This document shows, one piece after another, positions 45,000-56,725 of a stretch of 64,000 nt of DNA. Each line of letters opens with the position of its first letter. Positions within the stretch are counted from its first letter, which is position 1. The position numbers and the translations under genes were made by a program. Under the pieces are notes generated by a model. That model saw only the letters and a list, made by a program, of their open reading frames with translations, searched no databases and was not told the DNA's origin. This DNA is from Acanthopleura granulata (lineage: Eukaryota > Mollusca > Polyplacophora > Chitonida > Chitonidae). The DNA lies in assembly GCA_016165875.1 (NCBI GenBank), contig JABBOT010000080.1:8042172-8106171 (forward strand), in the 5' to 3' direction.

Positions 45000-46199
45000 T
45001 ATTCAAACCCAAATTTCCAAAGAAATAAAGTTTCATCATTAAAATGAGCATCACAAACTTCTGAGAAACATGCATGATTTTAATGGAAGATGGAAGTGAC
45101 CTGCATGGTAGTAGAATCACCCGAAAACGATGTTGGAGAGACATTACACTGTCGTCCCTGCTTTGGTTTTACTCTCTACACTGCATAGAGTAATCTTTTA
45201 TATATACACACGTTAGTAATATCCGATGCATCAAATCCTCTACTGTACACATAATAGCCTACGGCAGTTTAGGTTTGCATTAGGTATATTTGTATGGTGA
45301 ACAATATCATGCTGTAAAACAAGAAAATGTATCAAGTACAAAAGTATGTCATTTACGCCGTTATTGCAGTTGTCCAAATAACCACTTATACAACCTCTAC
45401 AATCCCAGGATAAGCGAAATTGGATACATACTGTACTCAACCGTCACATAGCACCATATGTGGAGCTTACAGTTCTAAGTTGTAAACAATGACAAGGTAT
45501 CTTTGGCAAACTTAAGAAAACTTGGAGGAATGGAGGCGCTGGGTGGTAACTCCTTGCCTTACAGAAGTTTTAACCGAAATTTTTTCTAACGTAGATTGAA
45601 ATCGTCATTGTTAGAGCACCCTCTGCAGCATATATGCAACTAGGCTAAGGAAATATGATCTATTGCTGTGCAGCCAACTCGGTCGATCGTTGGCAGAAGG
45701 CATACTCCTCACAATGCCTACGCCGTCCTCTACACTCGCATCACATCACTGCCACCACTAGACGGTACACACTGAACACGTAGGCTTCTTCGTGGGCTAA
45801 TATATCACCGATGATATATAGCCAGCCGTTTCAGCCTATTTAAGATTTCTTGAATTCATTTCAAGACATCATAAATAGTACGCGATTCTTGATTTGGGAT
45901 AATCTATTTACGACCTAATTATTCCAGGATGTCTGCTGTGACCCAGCTGATGAATGTATATCATTCAAGGGAAATAACTCTTATAAGCATTTCTTACTCA
46001 GCTGTTAATGAAGTCTACAGTTGTCTTGGGTTACGTTAGATTTGTTAATTTTACTAATGAGGAAGTATCACAAGTTTATCTCTTGGTCGGAAAAAATTCT
46101 CTGATTTTTGGATAACCGTAGGATTATACGAGCAGTTTCTTATCTAAGGGAACTGATACTTTATCAAGGCCTGAAATTCTTGTAGTTACATGTAGCTCT
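45000..46199. other. Intergenic between GATATC elements and the retroelement
   Basis: Apart from the solo element end at 45,826 nothing was recognised. Confidence 0.35.
45826..45885. mobile_element. GCCGTTTCAGC-ended element, solo end
   Basis: CAGCCGTTTCAGCCTATTTAA followed by AAGATTTCTTGAATTCATTT is the left terminus of the same family with nothing recognisable beyond. Confidence 0.5.
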
Positions 46200-46249
46200 C
46201 AGGGGATGTAGATGACGTAATATGTGCAGTGAAGGTGATTGACACTGTG

Positions 46250-46875
46250 ACGTCACTGTGAGCGACCGGCAGTATGTTGCGATGTATTTTCATTTGTAGT
46301 ACATTATTTCTACACTACTTTCGGTAATATGTGACCACGAGTGTCACATAAGCATTGTAAATGGGTATTTAGTCGATTGGTAACATTTATCCATAGAAGC
46401 TAACTTGGAAATATTGTGTTTTTCTAGCACAACAGTCAAGGGTAAATGAGCGTGTCATCTTGACATGTAAATTGTAGACATGCTCAATCTGAAGGTTCAC
46501 TGTGAGTTCAAGATAAGTAATTTAACGGTCATGTACGGTTGCATGCGTACAATAATTAGTGGCTTTAAAGTCTCAGACTAATAAGATTATATTTGTTAAG
46601 ACATAGATGTTCATATGTAGAGGAATTAGAAACCCTTAGAGCACCCTAATTTTCATAAATGCTGGCTGAAGTTTTGTTAAGAAACTAGAGAAATATGTTT
46701 TGATGATAATTTCCCGTTGTGATTTTAGTCACATCGGACTGCATATACGCTGTGAGCGACCGGTAACATGTTGCGATGTATGTCCATTCGTAATACACGA
46801 TTTCTACATTACTTTCAGGGTGTTGGTGTGGTTTTCTGCCCCGATCCCCTCTCTATTACCCATACCTGGGTAACA
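46250..46875 (+). repeat. LTR-like 5' region with an internal 75-bp duplication
   Basis: The block beginning CTGTGAGCGACCGG occurs at about 46,256-46,330 and again at about 46,748-46,822, 492 bases apart, with about 80% identity. The second copy runs into TACCTGGGTAACA just before the primer-binding site, as an LTR end would. The left LTR boundary is not fixed. Confidence 0.45.
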
Positions 46876-46879
46876 AATT

Positions 46880-46897
46880 TGGTGACCCCGACGTGAA
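46880..46897 (+). other. Retroelement primer-binding site
   Basis: TGGTGACCCCGACGTGAA directly follows the LTR-like end (...GTAACAAATT). TGG complements the CCA end of a tRNA and this sequence is of the type found in Ty3/Gypsy elements. The exact tRNA was not assigned. Confidence 0.65.
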
Positions 46898-47149
46898 ACG
46901 TGGTGTGGGCCTGCGACTAATGTACACTGGTAATTGCTCAATGGTGAGCGCACCCTGCATCGCAGATGTCAGAAGACGTGAACCAACAGCTGATTACCAG
47001 TTTACACATGTACAGATCAAGTAATTCCCAAGATACCTGTGCACTTCTACTTTAGTACATGTAGCTGCTACCAGACTACTACTGACAAGATTCCAGTTTC
47101 TCGAATAAGTTTCCCCTCAGAGCCACCTCATTGAAAAAAAGACTTTGAG

Positions 47150-47990
47150 ATCAATGGACAAATTGGGACTATGGGACAGAAGGACAAATTGTATTACTGT
47201 AGCCTGTCAAGAAAAATAGATCAGGGCCTAAAAAGAGGATACAGTGACACAGATATTGTGGAAGCAACACTAAGGCTATTACACCTGGATTGAGTTTCAG
47301 AGGCTACCTAGAGAAATTTGAGGATCTTACAGTCAAAGACTTGAAGGAGATGTTAAGAACTTTGTAATTTATGCTAAAACCCTAAAGAAGACCCACAGAA
47401 TTTAATAATCTGAGCATTGGATTTGAAGCAAAAAGTTAGAAAGGTCGAGAGGCGGGAGCAGAAATAAACTTCAACCCAGAGCTGGTTCAGCGCATTTTCC
47501 TACACGCACTGGAAACAGGATTGGTCATAGATTCAGTCAGACATGAACTACGTCACCTCCTTCAAGACACTTAGGCCTCTGACATGGAACTAATCAGGGA
47601 AATGTGTAAATAGCTGCACCAGAAACTGAAAGGCCATAACGTCTGCATCATGTAAAACCGAGGACAAACAGTGTGGAGGTTCCAGAAGCGGAGGAAAAAC
47701 CTATAAAGAACCCCAAAGAGAACCTAGTATCTGACATCCAGACTAAAGTTCAGACACTGAGGGCTGACATCTCGCACTTAGTGAACAAACTAGAAATCAC
47801 CCGGGCTCCGTTAAGAATTCCGTTAAGCGACAGGACAACAACAACGACAATCAGAAACCTCAGAATACTAAAGACGACCGACCCTATGGATGTCCTCGTT
47901 GCCAAGGAACCCCAGATGCTAAAAAAGTACAGACACTGATTTTACTGCGGAAGCAGTGAACACTACCTTGCAGGATGTTTGCAGCGTAAG
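47150..47990 (+). pseudogene. Retroelement gag remnant with broken zinc knuckle
   Basis: Recognisable Ty3/Gypsy gag pieces appear in several frames: a GYSDTDIVEATLRLLHL stretch near 47,250, NPELVQRIFLHALETGL near 47,480-47,520, then a hydrophilic coiled linker at 47,673-47,930. A CCHC knuckle follows: Cys 47,946, His 47,961 and Cys 47,976 are in place with the right spacing, but the first Cys codon position (47,937-47,939) is TGA. Several other stops break the frame. Confidence 0.7.
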
Positions 47991-48109
47991 GCTAGGAAAC
48001 AGAAGTCAGCCGATTCGGGAAACGCTCCCCAGTCAGCGTAAACGGAACGATGATGACTAACCAGGAACGGTCCCAGCATGGGTAAAAGCATCGTAGACAT
48101 TCCATGGTG

Positions 48110-48660
48110 GGAGTTACTGTCGGCCTCTCGCAGGCAAACAAAAAAAAGACTCACGAAGCTAGTAGGCGAAAAATTCTTGATTGCTTATATGTTGGATGGG
48201 TTGGAAACTAGAACGTTTCCAATTTCCAAGTAGATGATTCCTTGACATCACGAAGATCGCACGACCGATTTCCGAACTCACTGGGGACAGATTAGCTCTA
48301 AAGGCAGCAATCGGAACTGAAATTCCTTATCAAAGATGGGTTGCTTTGAACTTTTCGGCACAGAATAAGACAAACGTTAGTTTATTAGCCCCTTTCCTGG
48401 TGATTGATGATGATGAAATCCAGAACCCGATCATCGGATATAATCTGAGTCAGGGGTATGTTTCCTTGATGGAGAAGAGTGGATCTAGAGAGGCCTCGAT
48501 CGAGTGGTTACAAGATGCATTTCCCGAAAAGAGCAAAAGACAAGTTGGGGCCATAGTATCATTCATCCAGACATCCAATGACAATTTTGCAAAAGTGAAA
48601 ACTGGGAAACGTAAGACTGTAGTCCCAAGATCCACCGTAAAGCACCAAGGCTTACTTTGA
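48110..48660 (+). pseudogene. Retroelement protease-region remnant
   Basis: GEKFLIAYMLDGLE near 48,150-48,200 matches the strand before a retroviral-type aspartic protease active site, but the expected DT/SG motif is not readable, with stops and a frame change in its place. After it comes the conserved run to APFLVIDDDEIQNPIIGYN (48,390-48,450), typical of the end of this domain, in an open frame from 48,346 to 48,660. Confidence 0.55.
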
Positions 48661-48899
48661 ATCAACCACATCACTTGTTCTTCCTTTCGAAGGGTTGCAA
48701 GTTGAAGAAAAAGTGCTGGGCATGGCCTACGCATATGAACCAGTCTGTGCAGTGTTTCCTATGCCTGTCCCAAAGGAACAGTAGGATGATGAACCTACCT
48801 GCAAGACAAATGAAGGCCCGAAACAACCCCGTAACTATGACCTAGAAAATACGTAGCATGACCCAGGAGTGAACTTAAATCAGAGCGACTTCGAGAAAT

Positions 48900-49420
48900 T
48901 CAAAGCACCAGCTGAACCAAATAGTTGTGAAAGGTCAACAACCATTGCCGAAGACCCAGGATGCCTAGATAGCCTAGGTGGCAGTCGATGGTTGAGTTTT
49001 CTTGACCAGAGGCAAGCTTTTCCACCCAGGTTTGGTAGCCAAGAAAAGCGGATCACTTACAGCATTTAAAACACCCTGGGGACTATTTGAATGGGCACGA
49101 ATTCCTTTCGGATTAAACACTGGCACGAAAATATTCCACAGATGTATGAATGAATGCTTAAGTAACTCTCTGGACGATATATGTGTCCCTTTCCTTACTG
49201 ATGTTACCATTCACAGTCAGGTCTTTGACAAACACTGGGAGGATGTGCGTCTGGCCCGCAGACGTTTGAAATCTAAAGGCATAAAAATGAAGGCCAAGAA
49301 ATGTGAGCTTTCCCTCTCTGAGATTCGATGCCCGGGTAATATCGTATGACATGAGAAATGTCGGGTCGATACTACAGAGAAAGAAGTCATCCGAGCTCTT
49401 AAAGGTACCCATTCAGAAAC
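48900..49420 (+). pseudogene. Retroelement reverse transcriptase remnant
   Basis: Palm and finger motifs are visible in two frames: DSLGGSRWLSFLDQ, HPGLVAKKSGSLTAFKTPWG, FEWARIPFGLN, FHRCMNECL, then FLTDV at about 49,190-49,205 where the family has Y-x-DD. One of the two catalytic Asp residues of that box is thus replaced by Thr. The N-terminal part (48,660-48,900) is scrambled by stops. The thumb-like LLSYYRKYIADFPKKA follows at 49,445. Confidence 0.8.
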
Positions 49421-49940
49421 TGTTGGAGACTTCAGAAAATTGTTGGGCCTGCTCAGTTACTACAGGAAGTATATAGCAGATTTTCCGAAGAAAGCAGCCG
49501 TTCTGTTTGGCCTTCTTAAAGTACCACAATGTGAAGCTGAAGAGGCCAAGCGAAGAACCCGGGCAGCCAGAAAAGGTACAATGGGCATCGAGGCTCAAAT
49601 GGACATGTACTGTGGACAGGGAGATACCAGATCGCGCTTGAGGTATTGTTGGATGTTTTAGGAAGTTCCGGAGTGATGGCATACCCGGATTACAGCTTAC
49701 CTGATGTGCTGCACACGGGGGCCTCAAGCGAATGTGTTATATCAACGAGAGCAGGGTATTCTGAGAGTCATGGATCAAGATCTTTGTCTCCAGTTGAGGC
49801 CCGGGCGCAAGAACGGAGATGGAGGCGAATATGGAGAACATCTTTGCCGTTTTAAGCCTTTATGGAGCAGTGCACTGAAGAAGTGACACCGCTGGAAGTA
49901 GATGCAGTGCTTAAGTCAGTTGAAATGCAACCAGAGGGAC
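49420..49940 (+). pseudogene. Retroelement connection and RNase H remnant, truncated
   Basis: After LLSYYRKYIADF the frame shifts to VMAYPDYSLPDVLHTGASS (about 49,676-49,730), the start of an RNase H fold. The first catalytic Asp, normally LHTDAS, is Gly. The second half of the domain, including the YTDNNPL-type segment, is missing; the sequence passes straight to the linker before integrase. Confidence 0.7.
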
Positions 49941-49941
49941 T

Positions 49942-51437
49942 GTGTTGTACGTTATGAGTGCTACCAATCTGCCTGACACAACTTCAGACTTTGAAGGCCT
50001 AACAGATCATGTTTCTCCGGTAGTCTTGAAAGCCGAGCAAGAGAAGGACTACGACATTGGACATGTACTCGAGGCAAGGCGTTTGGGCCACCAATCAGAC
50101 CTTGGGAAACTTGAGCGAAGATTCCTAGTTCTTCGTCGAGAATGGAGAAACCTGTTTATCAATGATAAAGGTGTTTTGAGCCGTCCTTCCAGGTAATGAG
50201 ACTCGTACCCAGGTCGTCATGCCCACAGTTTTCCACGAGCGGATCACCAGAGAACTCAATGAGTACATTGGGCATCTTGGAATAGACAGAGTAGAGGACC
50301 TCATCCATTTCCGCTTTTACTGACCGAAGATGAAGGCTGATGCAGAACACTATATAACCCAGCGGTGTGGATGCTTCGGGAGCAAGAAACCGACTGTCCC
50401 ACGAAAAGGTGCCTATGAACAGTATTAGAACGACGGCACCATTTGAGTGTCAATTGACTACCTTCTCTTGGACAGATCAGTTGGTGACTACGAGTACATC
50501 TTGGTCACTGGAGACCCACACATGCTACGGTATGGCTTCCCTGCACGTATACACCATGATCAGGGAGCAGAATTTGAGTGTGAACTCTTCTGAGAGCTTG
50601 AAAGATACAGCAACGTAATTCACTCCAGAACCACACTTTACCACTCGGAGAGTAACGGGCAAGTTGAGCGGTTCAACCGCACCCTGGTCGGAATGCTCCG
50701 AACCCTCAGCAACAAAGACAGAATGGATTGGAAACGACATCTGAATAAACTGGTGCATGCTTACAATTTTACCAATCACGAAGCTACTAGTTACTCACCC
50801 TTCCAGTAGATGTATGGTCGAACCCCTCGTCCGATTGATTTTGCATTCCACCGAGGTGACGGAGAGGAACATCGTAGCCACTCAAAGTACTCACAGGAAT
50901 GGCAGGACAAGATGACATATGAAATCGTCCAGAGACGTGTCGACCATCAGCACAAAAGTCGAAGGTACATTACGACCGGTGGATGTCTGCTTCCATCCTT
51001 TGGTCTAGAGACCAGGTCCTAGCGCGAAATCTCATCGAACGTGGTGGTCCTGGGAAGCTAAGATGTTATAGGGAGAAAGACATCTACACTGTGATAAAGC
51101 GGTATGACTAAGGGACCGGATTTATCTGGTCAAGCCCGAGAATGAGGGAGGAGACACTACACCGCAACTTGCTGCTTCCCTGTGACTTCCTTGAAGTCAG
51201 ATGCCCTTACACCGAATGAGGTCGTCCAGAGGACATCGCCAGAGGGAGTACAACCAGGGAATGTACCAACATGATACCCAAGGTGGGAAAGGAAATCTCC
51301 TGAACGGTACACCTATGATGAAGTAGGAACCCTATCAACGGACGAAGTAATTACGAACTTTAATTATCCTGTTCAGTGCCTTAAAAGTCCAGTCCTGTAC
51401 CTTGCAGTACCAAGCTCAGATGTCGAATGTTATGTTT
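49942..51437 (+). pseudogene. Retroelement integrase remnant
   Basis: The N-terminal zinc region is partly kept (GHLGIDRVEDLIHFRFY, RCGC near 50,370). Catalytic residues are still readable: Asp in the VSIDYLLLD stretch (about 50,450), Asp in HHDQGAEFE (about 50,555-50,580) and Glu in GQVERFNRT (about 50,655). Roughly 40 residues between the first two are deleted. A long clean stretch LVGMLRTLSNKDRMDWKR, HLNKLVHAYNFTNHEATSYS and YGRTPRPIDFAF (50,680-50,840) follows with one stop. The C-terminal LHRNLLLPCDFL and PERYTYDEVG signatures at 51,160-51,330 mark the end of pol. Confidence 0.85.
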
Positions 51438-51487
51438 AGGTACCTCATCCATACATTAGGTGATTACATCTTGATTCATTCATTACA

Positions 51488-51592
51488 GGTTTATCAGGAG
51501 CCTGTGGATTTTCGTGCGTCTCTCCGGGCTCTACATACTCGATGTCCTCCCACCATAATGCTGGCAGCCGCCGTATAAGCGGGGTAAATGAA
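51488..51592 (+). mobile_element. SINE-A fragment at the right edge of the retroelement
   Basis: Diverged body with TCCTCCCACCATAATGCTGG and CCGCCGTATAAGCGG; neither head nor tail. Confidence 0.6.
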
Positions 51593-51643
51593 GTGCAAGG
51601 TGCATGCAGTCCAAGGTTGATATAGTGCATGTATACCTTTACT

Positions 51644-51955
51644 AGGAGCGTCTCGGTAGCCTGATGGTTAGAGGTCGAATCATACCAAAGACTAAAAATG
51701 GTACGTGTTGCTGTCTCGCTAGGCGCTCAGCACTGAGAGGCTAGAGCAACGAAACGGGACTGGTCGGCCCGTGTCAGTATAATGTGACCCAGTGGGGTGT
51801 CATGTCTGGTGTCTCTGGCATGATGTTCCAGTGACGACAGCACTTTGGCGGCACTGACTCGCTCTGCCACAAGACAGTACATACACACCCTAAGGATTCC
51901 TCGTCGTCATATGACAGAAAAATTGGTATGTACGACGTAAAACACCAAGCATACC
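51644..51955 (+). mobile_element. SINE-B, nearly full length
   Basis: TCGGTAGCCTGATGGTTAGA, GGACTGGTCGGCCCGTGTCA, CTTTGGCGGCACTGACTCGC and tail GTACGACGTAAAACACCAAG. The B-box segment is partly deleted. Confidence 0.8.
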
Positions 51956-52165
51956 CAGATATATACACCTATACCAGTGTTCAAAGGTAACGCTCGTACA
52001 TACAGTGCTTACGACATTTGCATTACATCAATACAGCATGTTGCTATAATGACCGACATGTGAACCTGTTCGTAATAAAAAGCCTGCAGACATACAAAAA
52101 GACTATCTCGGTCAACAATAGGTTATATTGGCTTTGTTTTGGGCCCTCTGAGCTGACCTATATAG

Positions 52166-52236
52166 CCTAAGTAACATCTGGGACTATTCTACACTGTAGA
52201 TGTATATATATATACTGTATATAATAGTCCCAGGTA
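52166..52236. repeat. CTGGGACTA palindrome, copy 1
   Basis: CTGGGACTATTCTACACTG at the left and CTGTATATAATAGTCCCAG at the right form a hairpin around a TA-rich loop. The same ends recur at 63,007-63,054. Confidence 0.6.
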
Positions 52237-52294
52237 ACACGAGGTCATAAAAAAAACATTAGACACCAGAACAAATGTATAATGAATCCCTTTC

Positions 52295-53005
52295 ATAGTT
52301 TAAAGAAAAATACCTCGCATTTCATTTTTGTGATGTAGGATAACCGAGAAATCGTAGTTAAATTCAGGTATCCAAAAACGGCCGCGTGTAAGAAGAAGGG
52401 AACGTGTCGCCATGCTCTCAATTTTAATCAATAAAGGGCGAGATATTTGTACTACCCGAGAAAGGATCTGCTTCCGCTGTGACTTCACCCGTTCCTAGTT
52501 TTGCTGTGAAGAAGTAGCGTTAAATCAGCGTTTTTCGTTCTGCTTACGAGATAATTCTGATATACTTGAAAGGCATTTTAATGAAATAGTGGTGGTATTC
52601 CACCAAGGTCTCAACCAGGAGGCCACAATGGGTAATCTTAAATTATAATAATAAAGGGGGCGGTACTTAGCACACAAAGGGATGTCTAGTCTCTAATATT
52701 GAAGAAAGTAGGGTACAGATGATGCGACAACTTGTGTCCGGTTATTTTTGTGATATAGGGTAACAGCATAACATGTAGCCGTTAAATCAGCTGTTTTCCT
52801 TCTGATTACAAGTCATTCCTGATATACTTTAAAGCCATTTTTAACGAGAAAATGGTGGTAGAATAGGTCTGAGGTTACTCCCCAAGATCTCAAATAGGAG
52901 GCCACAATGCGTAACCTTCGATTTCGAACACATCGTGTTCCCGGTTGCTCCAAAATGGCGTATCCCATGTCCTGGTAATTCCAGAATAAAAAGTGATTTA
53001 TAAAC
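52295..53005 (+). mobile_element. ~500-bp dispersed repeat family, copy at 52 kb with internal duplication
   Basis: It begins AAATACCTCGCATTTCATTT and follows the family order. The module from GTTAAATCAGC to the ...GGAGGCCACAATG block occurs twice, at about 52,520-52,640 and 52,787-52,918. Confidence 0.7.
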
Positions 53006-53239
53006 AAATCCCGACGCCCGTTTAAGTCCCCTGGTGTGAAATATCCTTGATTATACTTTTTGTTGTCTTCTCTCTTAAGCGGTGGGAGGCTAGACCAATA
53101 ATGTATATGCTGACATGTAAATGACCTGATCCGTTCTTATTTGGGGCAAAGTCACTTGGGACAGAAGCAAAATGAGGGCTGGAAAGGAACAAGGGCAGAG
53201 AAAGTTACTATTGACAGACTACCTCAGTACTTGTGCAAA

Positions 53240-53244
53240 CACAC

Positions 53245-53289
<45 letters not shown>

Positions 53290-53290
53290 C
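53240..53290. repeat. (TA)n(TG)n compound microsatellite
   Basis: ACACATATATATATATG then about 18 TG units. Confidence 0.9.
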
Positions 53291-55060
53291 GACATGCCGA
53301 TATACATATATATCGGCCTACCCTACCTGTTGTACGTTTTACCCTAAATAGGTCCGCTTCCATCACCTACATGTGCCGCAGCTAGAAATTCGTCCGCCTG
53401 CTTGTTTCCCTGCAGTCTGTGGGTTTACTCTGTTATAATTAAGCCACTTCACGATGTGGAGCGAGGATGCCAGGCGTACGTGCGACTGCAGGGATACGTA
53501 ACGCCTAGATTTCAAAAGTCATATAAACAAAGTGGGTCGGTGTATGTCTTGACGTTTGAGCAATGATGCTGCCGCCGATTTTTTTGCCGTTTGCATGATA
53601 TCTACATTGAAGCATCTGCTGTTCTATAGAACATTTGCTTTTCCTAAAACACGTGGTCAGGAAAAAATGACGAACTGAAGTAAATAACGGGAAAAAAAAT
53701 AAAGAGAATAAAAAGAAAGCAACGAAACGCCAGTGCCGATCGATATGCTCACTCTAACTTTAAAAGATTGAGCACCCTCGATTGCTTATGAGCCTTGCTT
53801 GGTAGTACTTTCAATGTTGAGATCACTATACAGCTCTTCATACGCAATTACGGTCGATTCTTCGTACCCAGCTAGCATGCATCGATTCGGCTCTGTATAC
53901 ATTTAGGGTTAAGAGAATTGAATACCTTTTCCCGCGCTATGGCGATTTGGCTGACTATTTTTCCCTTGCACTGCGCGAGTAATAGGTTATCAGTTTGCCC
54001 GCAAAACGTCATCTTCAATGCAGAAATGGACAATAGACTACACAGCTTTGACCCGATTTACTGTGGGTGGGAAAAGTTTCCCTTTTTTTTAGTTACCGGG
54101 GTATGTGGGTCGTTTTCCCAGAAGTATCCTTCTGGTCATAATACAACAAGAGTCGGGATGTTACGAGTTCAAAGTGATGTCCCTTTTTGACGTGACGTCG
54201 CCGCTTTACGGCACGCTCGGGTCAATCTGCATAATTTAACATGGGTTGGTGTATGCAATATTGATCATTTATCGGAAACGGTGAAATAAAAAAAAACTTT
54301 CGACATGTGATATTTTTCAAAATATCATTTTGCGGAACAGAAACGAAATTCCAACTGCTCTGATGAACACATACATGTAAGATGAGCTGTTAAAGGATAG
54401 GGAATTGACCCTACCATATCATAAAACGTCGACGTCATGTCGCATAGTGACATCGCTGTGTTCTCGTAACGAGGTTACTCGAAACCTGCCCATATCTAAT
54501 CAGCGTTGTTTACACCAACACACTCTTTCAGCATAAGCTCTGAGACTTGCGCAGTGCATTACGTTGTATGGCAAAAAATGGCAACACTAACCAGAATTCT
54601 TTTTTACCATTGTCAAGGCAAGTATGTTTCAAAATAACACTTCGGTCTACTGTGAGGTTACAACTGAGACCTGCATCATAGCGCGACACAACAATGAAGT
54701 GACGTCAATGTCATACAAAATCGTCATACGTCTTGGTTGTTATCCCGAACTGATCTATTATTATAGCGTGACGAGATTTATATTTAATCAAGGCCTTCGA
54801 GAGGGGATTCCCCCCTTCCCCCCCCACGACTCACTGAACCTTAGGCCTCGTTGGCAGTTGAACAAGCCGTCGACGATGGTCGGATGATAGAAGATGTCAG
54901 TATCTGTACGCTGAAGGTAGGAAAGTTCAGCAGGAACTTGCCAAGATTGGTCCTTTCCTCAAAACATAATAACTAATCTCATTCTGCATGTAAAAACGCA
55001 TATCTAACATGGTCTTTCTATAATATTATCTATCGTGTCTTTGAGAGCCTCAGATATTTA
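53291..55060. other. Intergenic, nothing recognised
   Basis: Short frames (53,918-54,190; 54,624-54,887) have no recognisable domain. No repeat-family member was seen. Confidence 0.35.
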
Positions 55061-55421
55061 CACTTTATGTTAGAAGGGGAGTCCTGTACCATTGATTATA
55101 TTGTATGCATGCGCGTATACGTTGTGGTGGAATATGAATGCCTTTGTTAGTTAGCTTCGCTTTCATTTGTGCCTTGTTCAGTGACCTTGTCTAACATTAT
55201 GTTCATTTATTTATTTATTGTAATTAATATATTTACATGCATTTATTTATTTATTATTTATTTTGAGAGCCTTTTACTCCGTACTCAAGAACATTTCACC
55301 TTTACCACTATCCTGCGAAGCTACTAACAATAAACAGAGACATTCATATTCCACCACAACGTACACGTGCATGCCTATAAAATAATCAACTACACAGGAC
55401 TCCCCTTCTAACCTAAATTGT
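55061..55421. mobile_element. Foldback element with ~100-bp arms and a SINE remnant in its loop
   Basis: The left arm (55,061-55,160: GTTAGAAGGGGAGTCC, TACGTTGTGGTGGAATATGA) is inverted at 55,315-55,421 (TCATATTCCACCACAACGTA, GGACTCCCCTTCTAAC) with about 80-85% match. The spacer holds an AT-rich stretch and a SINE-A tail fragment in - orientation. Confidence 0.7.
55205..55314 (-). mobile_element. SINE-A tail fragment within the 55-kb foldback
   Basis: (TTTA)n and TTTTACTCCGTACTCAAGAA on +, then CATTTCACCTTTACCAC. Confidence 0.6.
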
Positions 55422-56725
55422 AAATTTCTGATGCACTCTAATATACACCACATTGATTTGGTTTGTTGTTATTTGGGATTTGTATCTGGTGAATTAATGG
55501 AGATTTACCTGTGCATAGGTTCAGTAATGGCTGGAGACCTCGCTCCTATCATCAAGATGGCCGCTAAATATCCAACATCCCGCCTGGTGCTTCACACGAA
55601 AACTAGAGGCTATGTCTATGCCTGTGTTGTGATGTCCAGATGTCATTCCTCTGCGATTCAAGAAATCTGCACGGGCCTATTAGGTACAAAGAACAGTTTG
55701 ACTGGAACCCTCATCAGATAACTGATAAATTATGATAATGCCAAGCGGCCTGACAAATGGGTGAAAGCAAACCACACCTAAGCCTGTAACCCAAATTATA
55801 CGTCCATCATACTTGGCTACTTCATCAAAGATTATTCAGTATTTTGCACCAACCTCTGAAGACCAATGACATTTCGACGTGTTTCATTACGCGGTGATTA
55901 GCGACACTTTAACACGGAAAACAGCTAATGGCAGAGCTGTTATCCTACGCCTCCCCCCAGCCCCTCCCCGCTCCCCCTCAACCATTTCCGCCGGCCAGCA
56001 TCCTTCGGTCATCTTCCCTCAATAGCAGCTGCCTAGCCGTGTCAGCTGTTTCGATCGTGTTGATTTCGTGGTTGACCGAACCGGTACCCATGGATACCAA
56101 ATCATGTTATCAAGCAGGATTTCTGCTATTCACCTATCTGAGCACAATTCAGGTGTTCTTCCACCTGTCCCTCCCAGCTGTCTGGTTTCATAAACCTCAC
56201 CTCGCATGCACCGCTGTCTATGCTCGTTTTACATCACGGACTAATATGTGTACCACCAAACGAGTGCGCTTGGACTACTATGAACATTTCTAAAGCTGTT
56301 CAAATGTACATATTTAAGTCCAACTGTTAACGTGAATAAGTATTTGCACGTATGTACAAATATCTGTACATGTATATCAAAGCTTTGTTTTACTAGTACA
56401 CAGGCCAATATAGGCCTTCATATAGGTATAAAGGTTGTACAGTTCTTTTGTACATCAATGCATACGAGCAATTGTTTTATATGTATAAGTAAATGAAAAT
56501 TTATTTACAGCCAATTGCATAAAAGAGAATTGCATGAATATAGCTCAGTATATACTGCAGATATATCTGTCATACATACAAATGAGTTTGAGTTATGTAA
56601 ATATCTTTTCAAGTATGTCTAACTAGAAAATAAATATCAAAATATGTGGCTTCCCATATGTACGGAGCCGTAAAAGTGACAGGGTGAAAAGAATTTGGAA
56701 GAGAAAAAAAAGAAAGACAAGGTCG

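Larger units (their letters stand above)
46200..51437 (+). mobile_element. Decayed Ty3/Gypsy-type LTR retroelement
   Basis: From left to right: an LTR-like end, a primer-binding site, gag, protease, reverse transcriptase, RNase H and integrase, all on the + strand and in the Ty3/Gypsy order (RT before IN). Stops, frameshifts and deletions occur in every domain. Neither a clear polypurine tract nor a 3' LTR was found after the pol terminus; a SINE-A fragment begins at 51,488. No envelope-like frame is visible. The copy is old and non-functional. Confidence 0.85.

Noticed and set aside
55928..56293. 121-codon + strand frame with a proline-rich start
   Set aside because: No recognisable domain, no splice or poly(A) context, and only hydrophobic stretches of ordinary composition.
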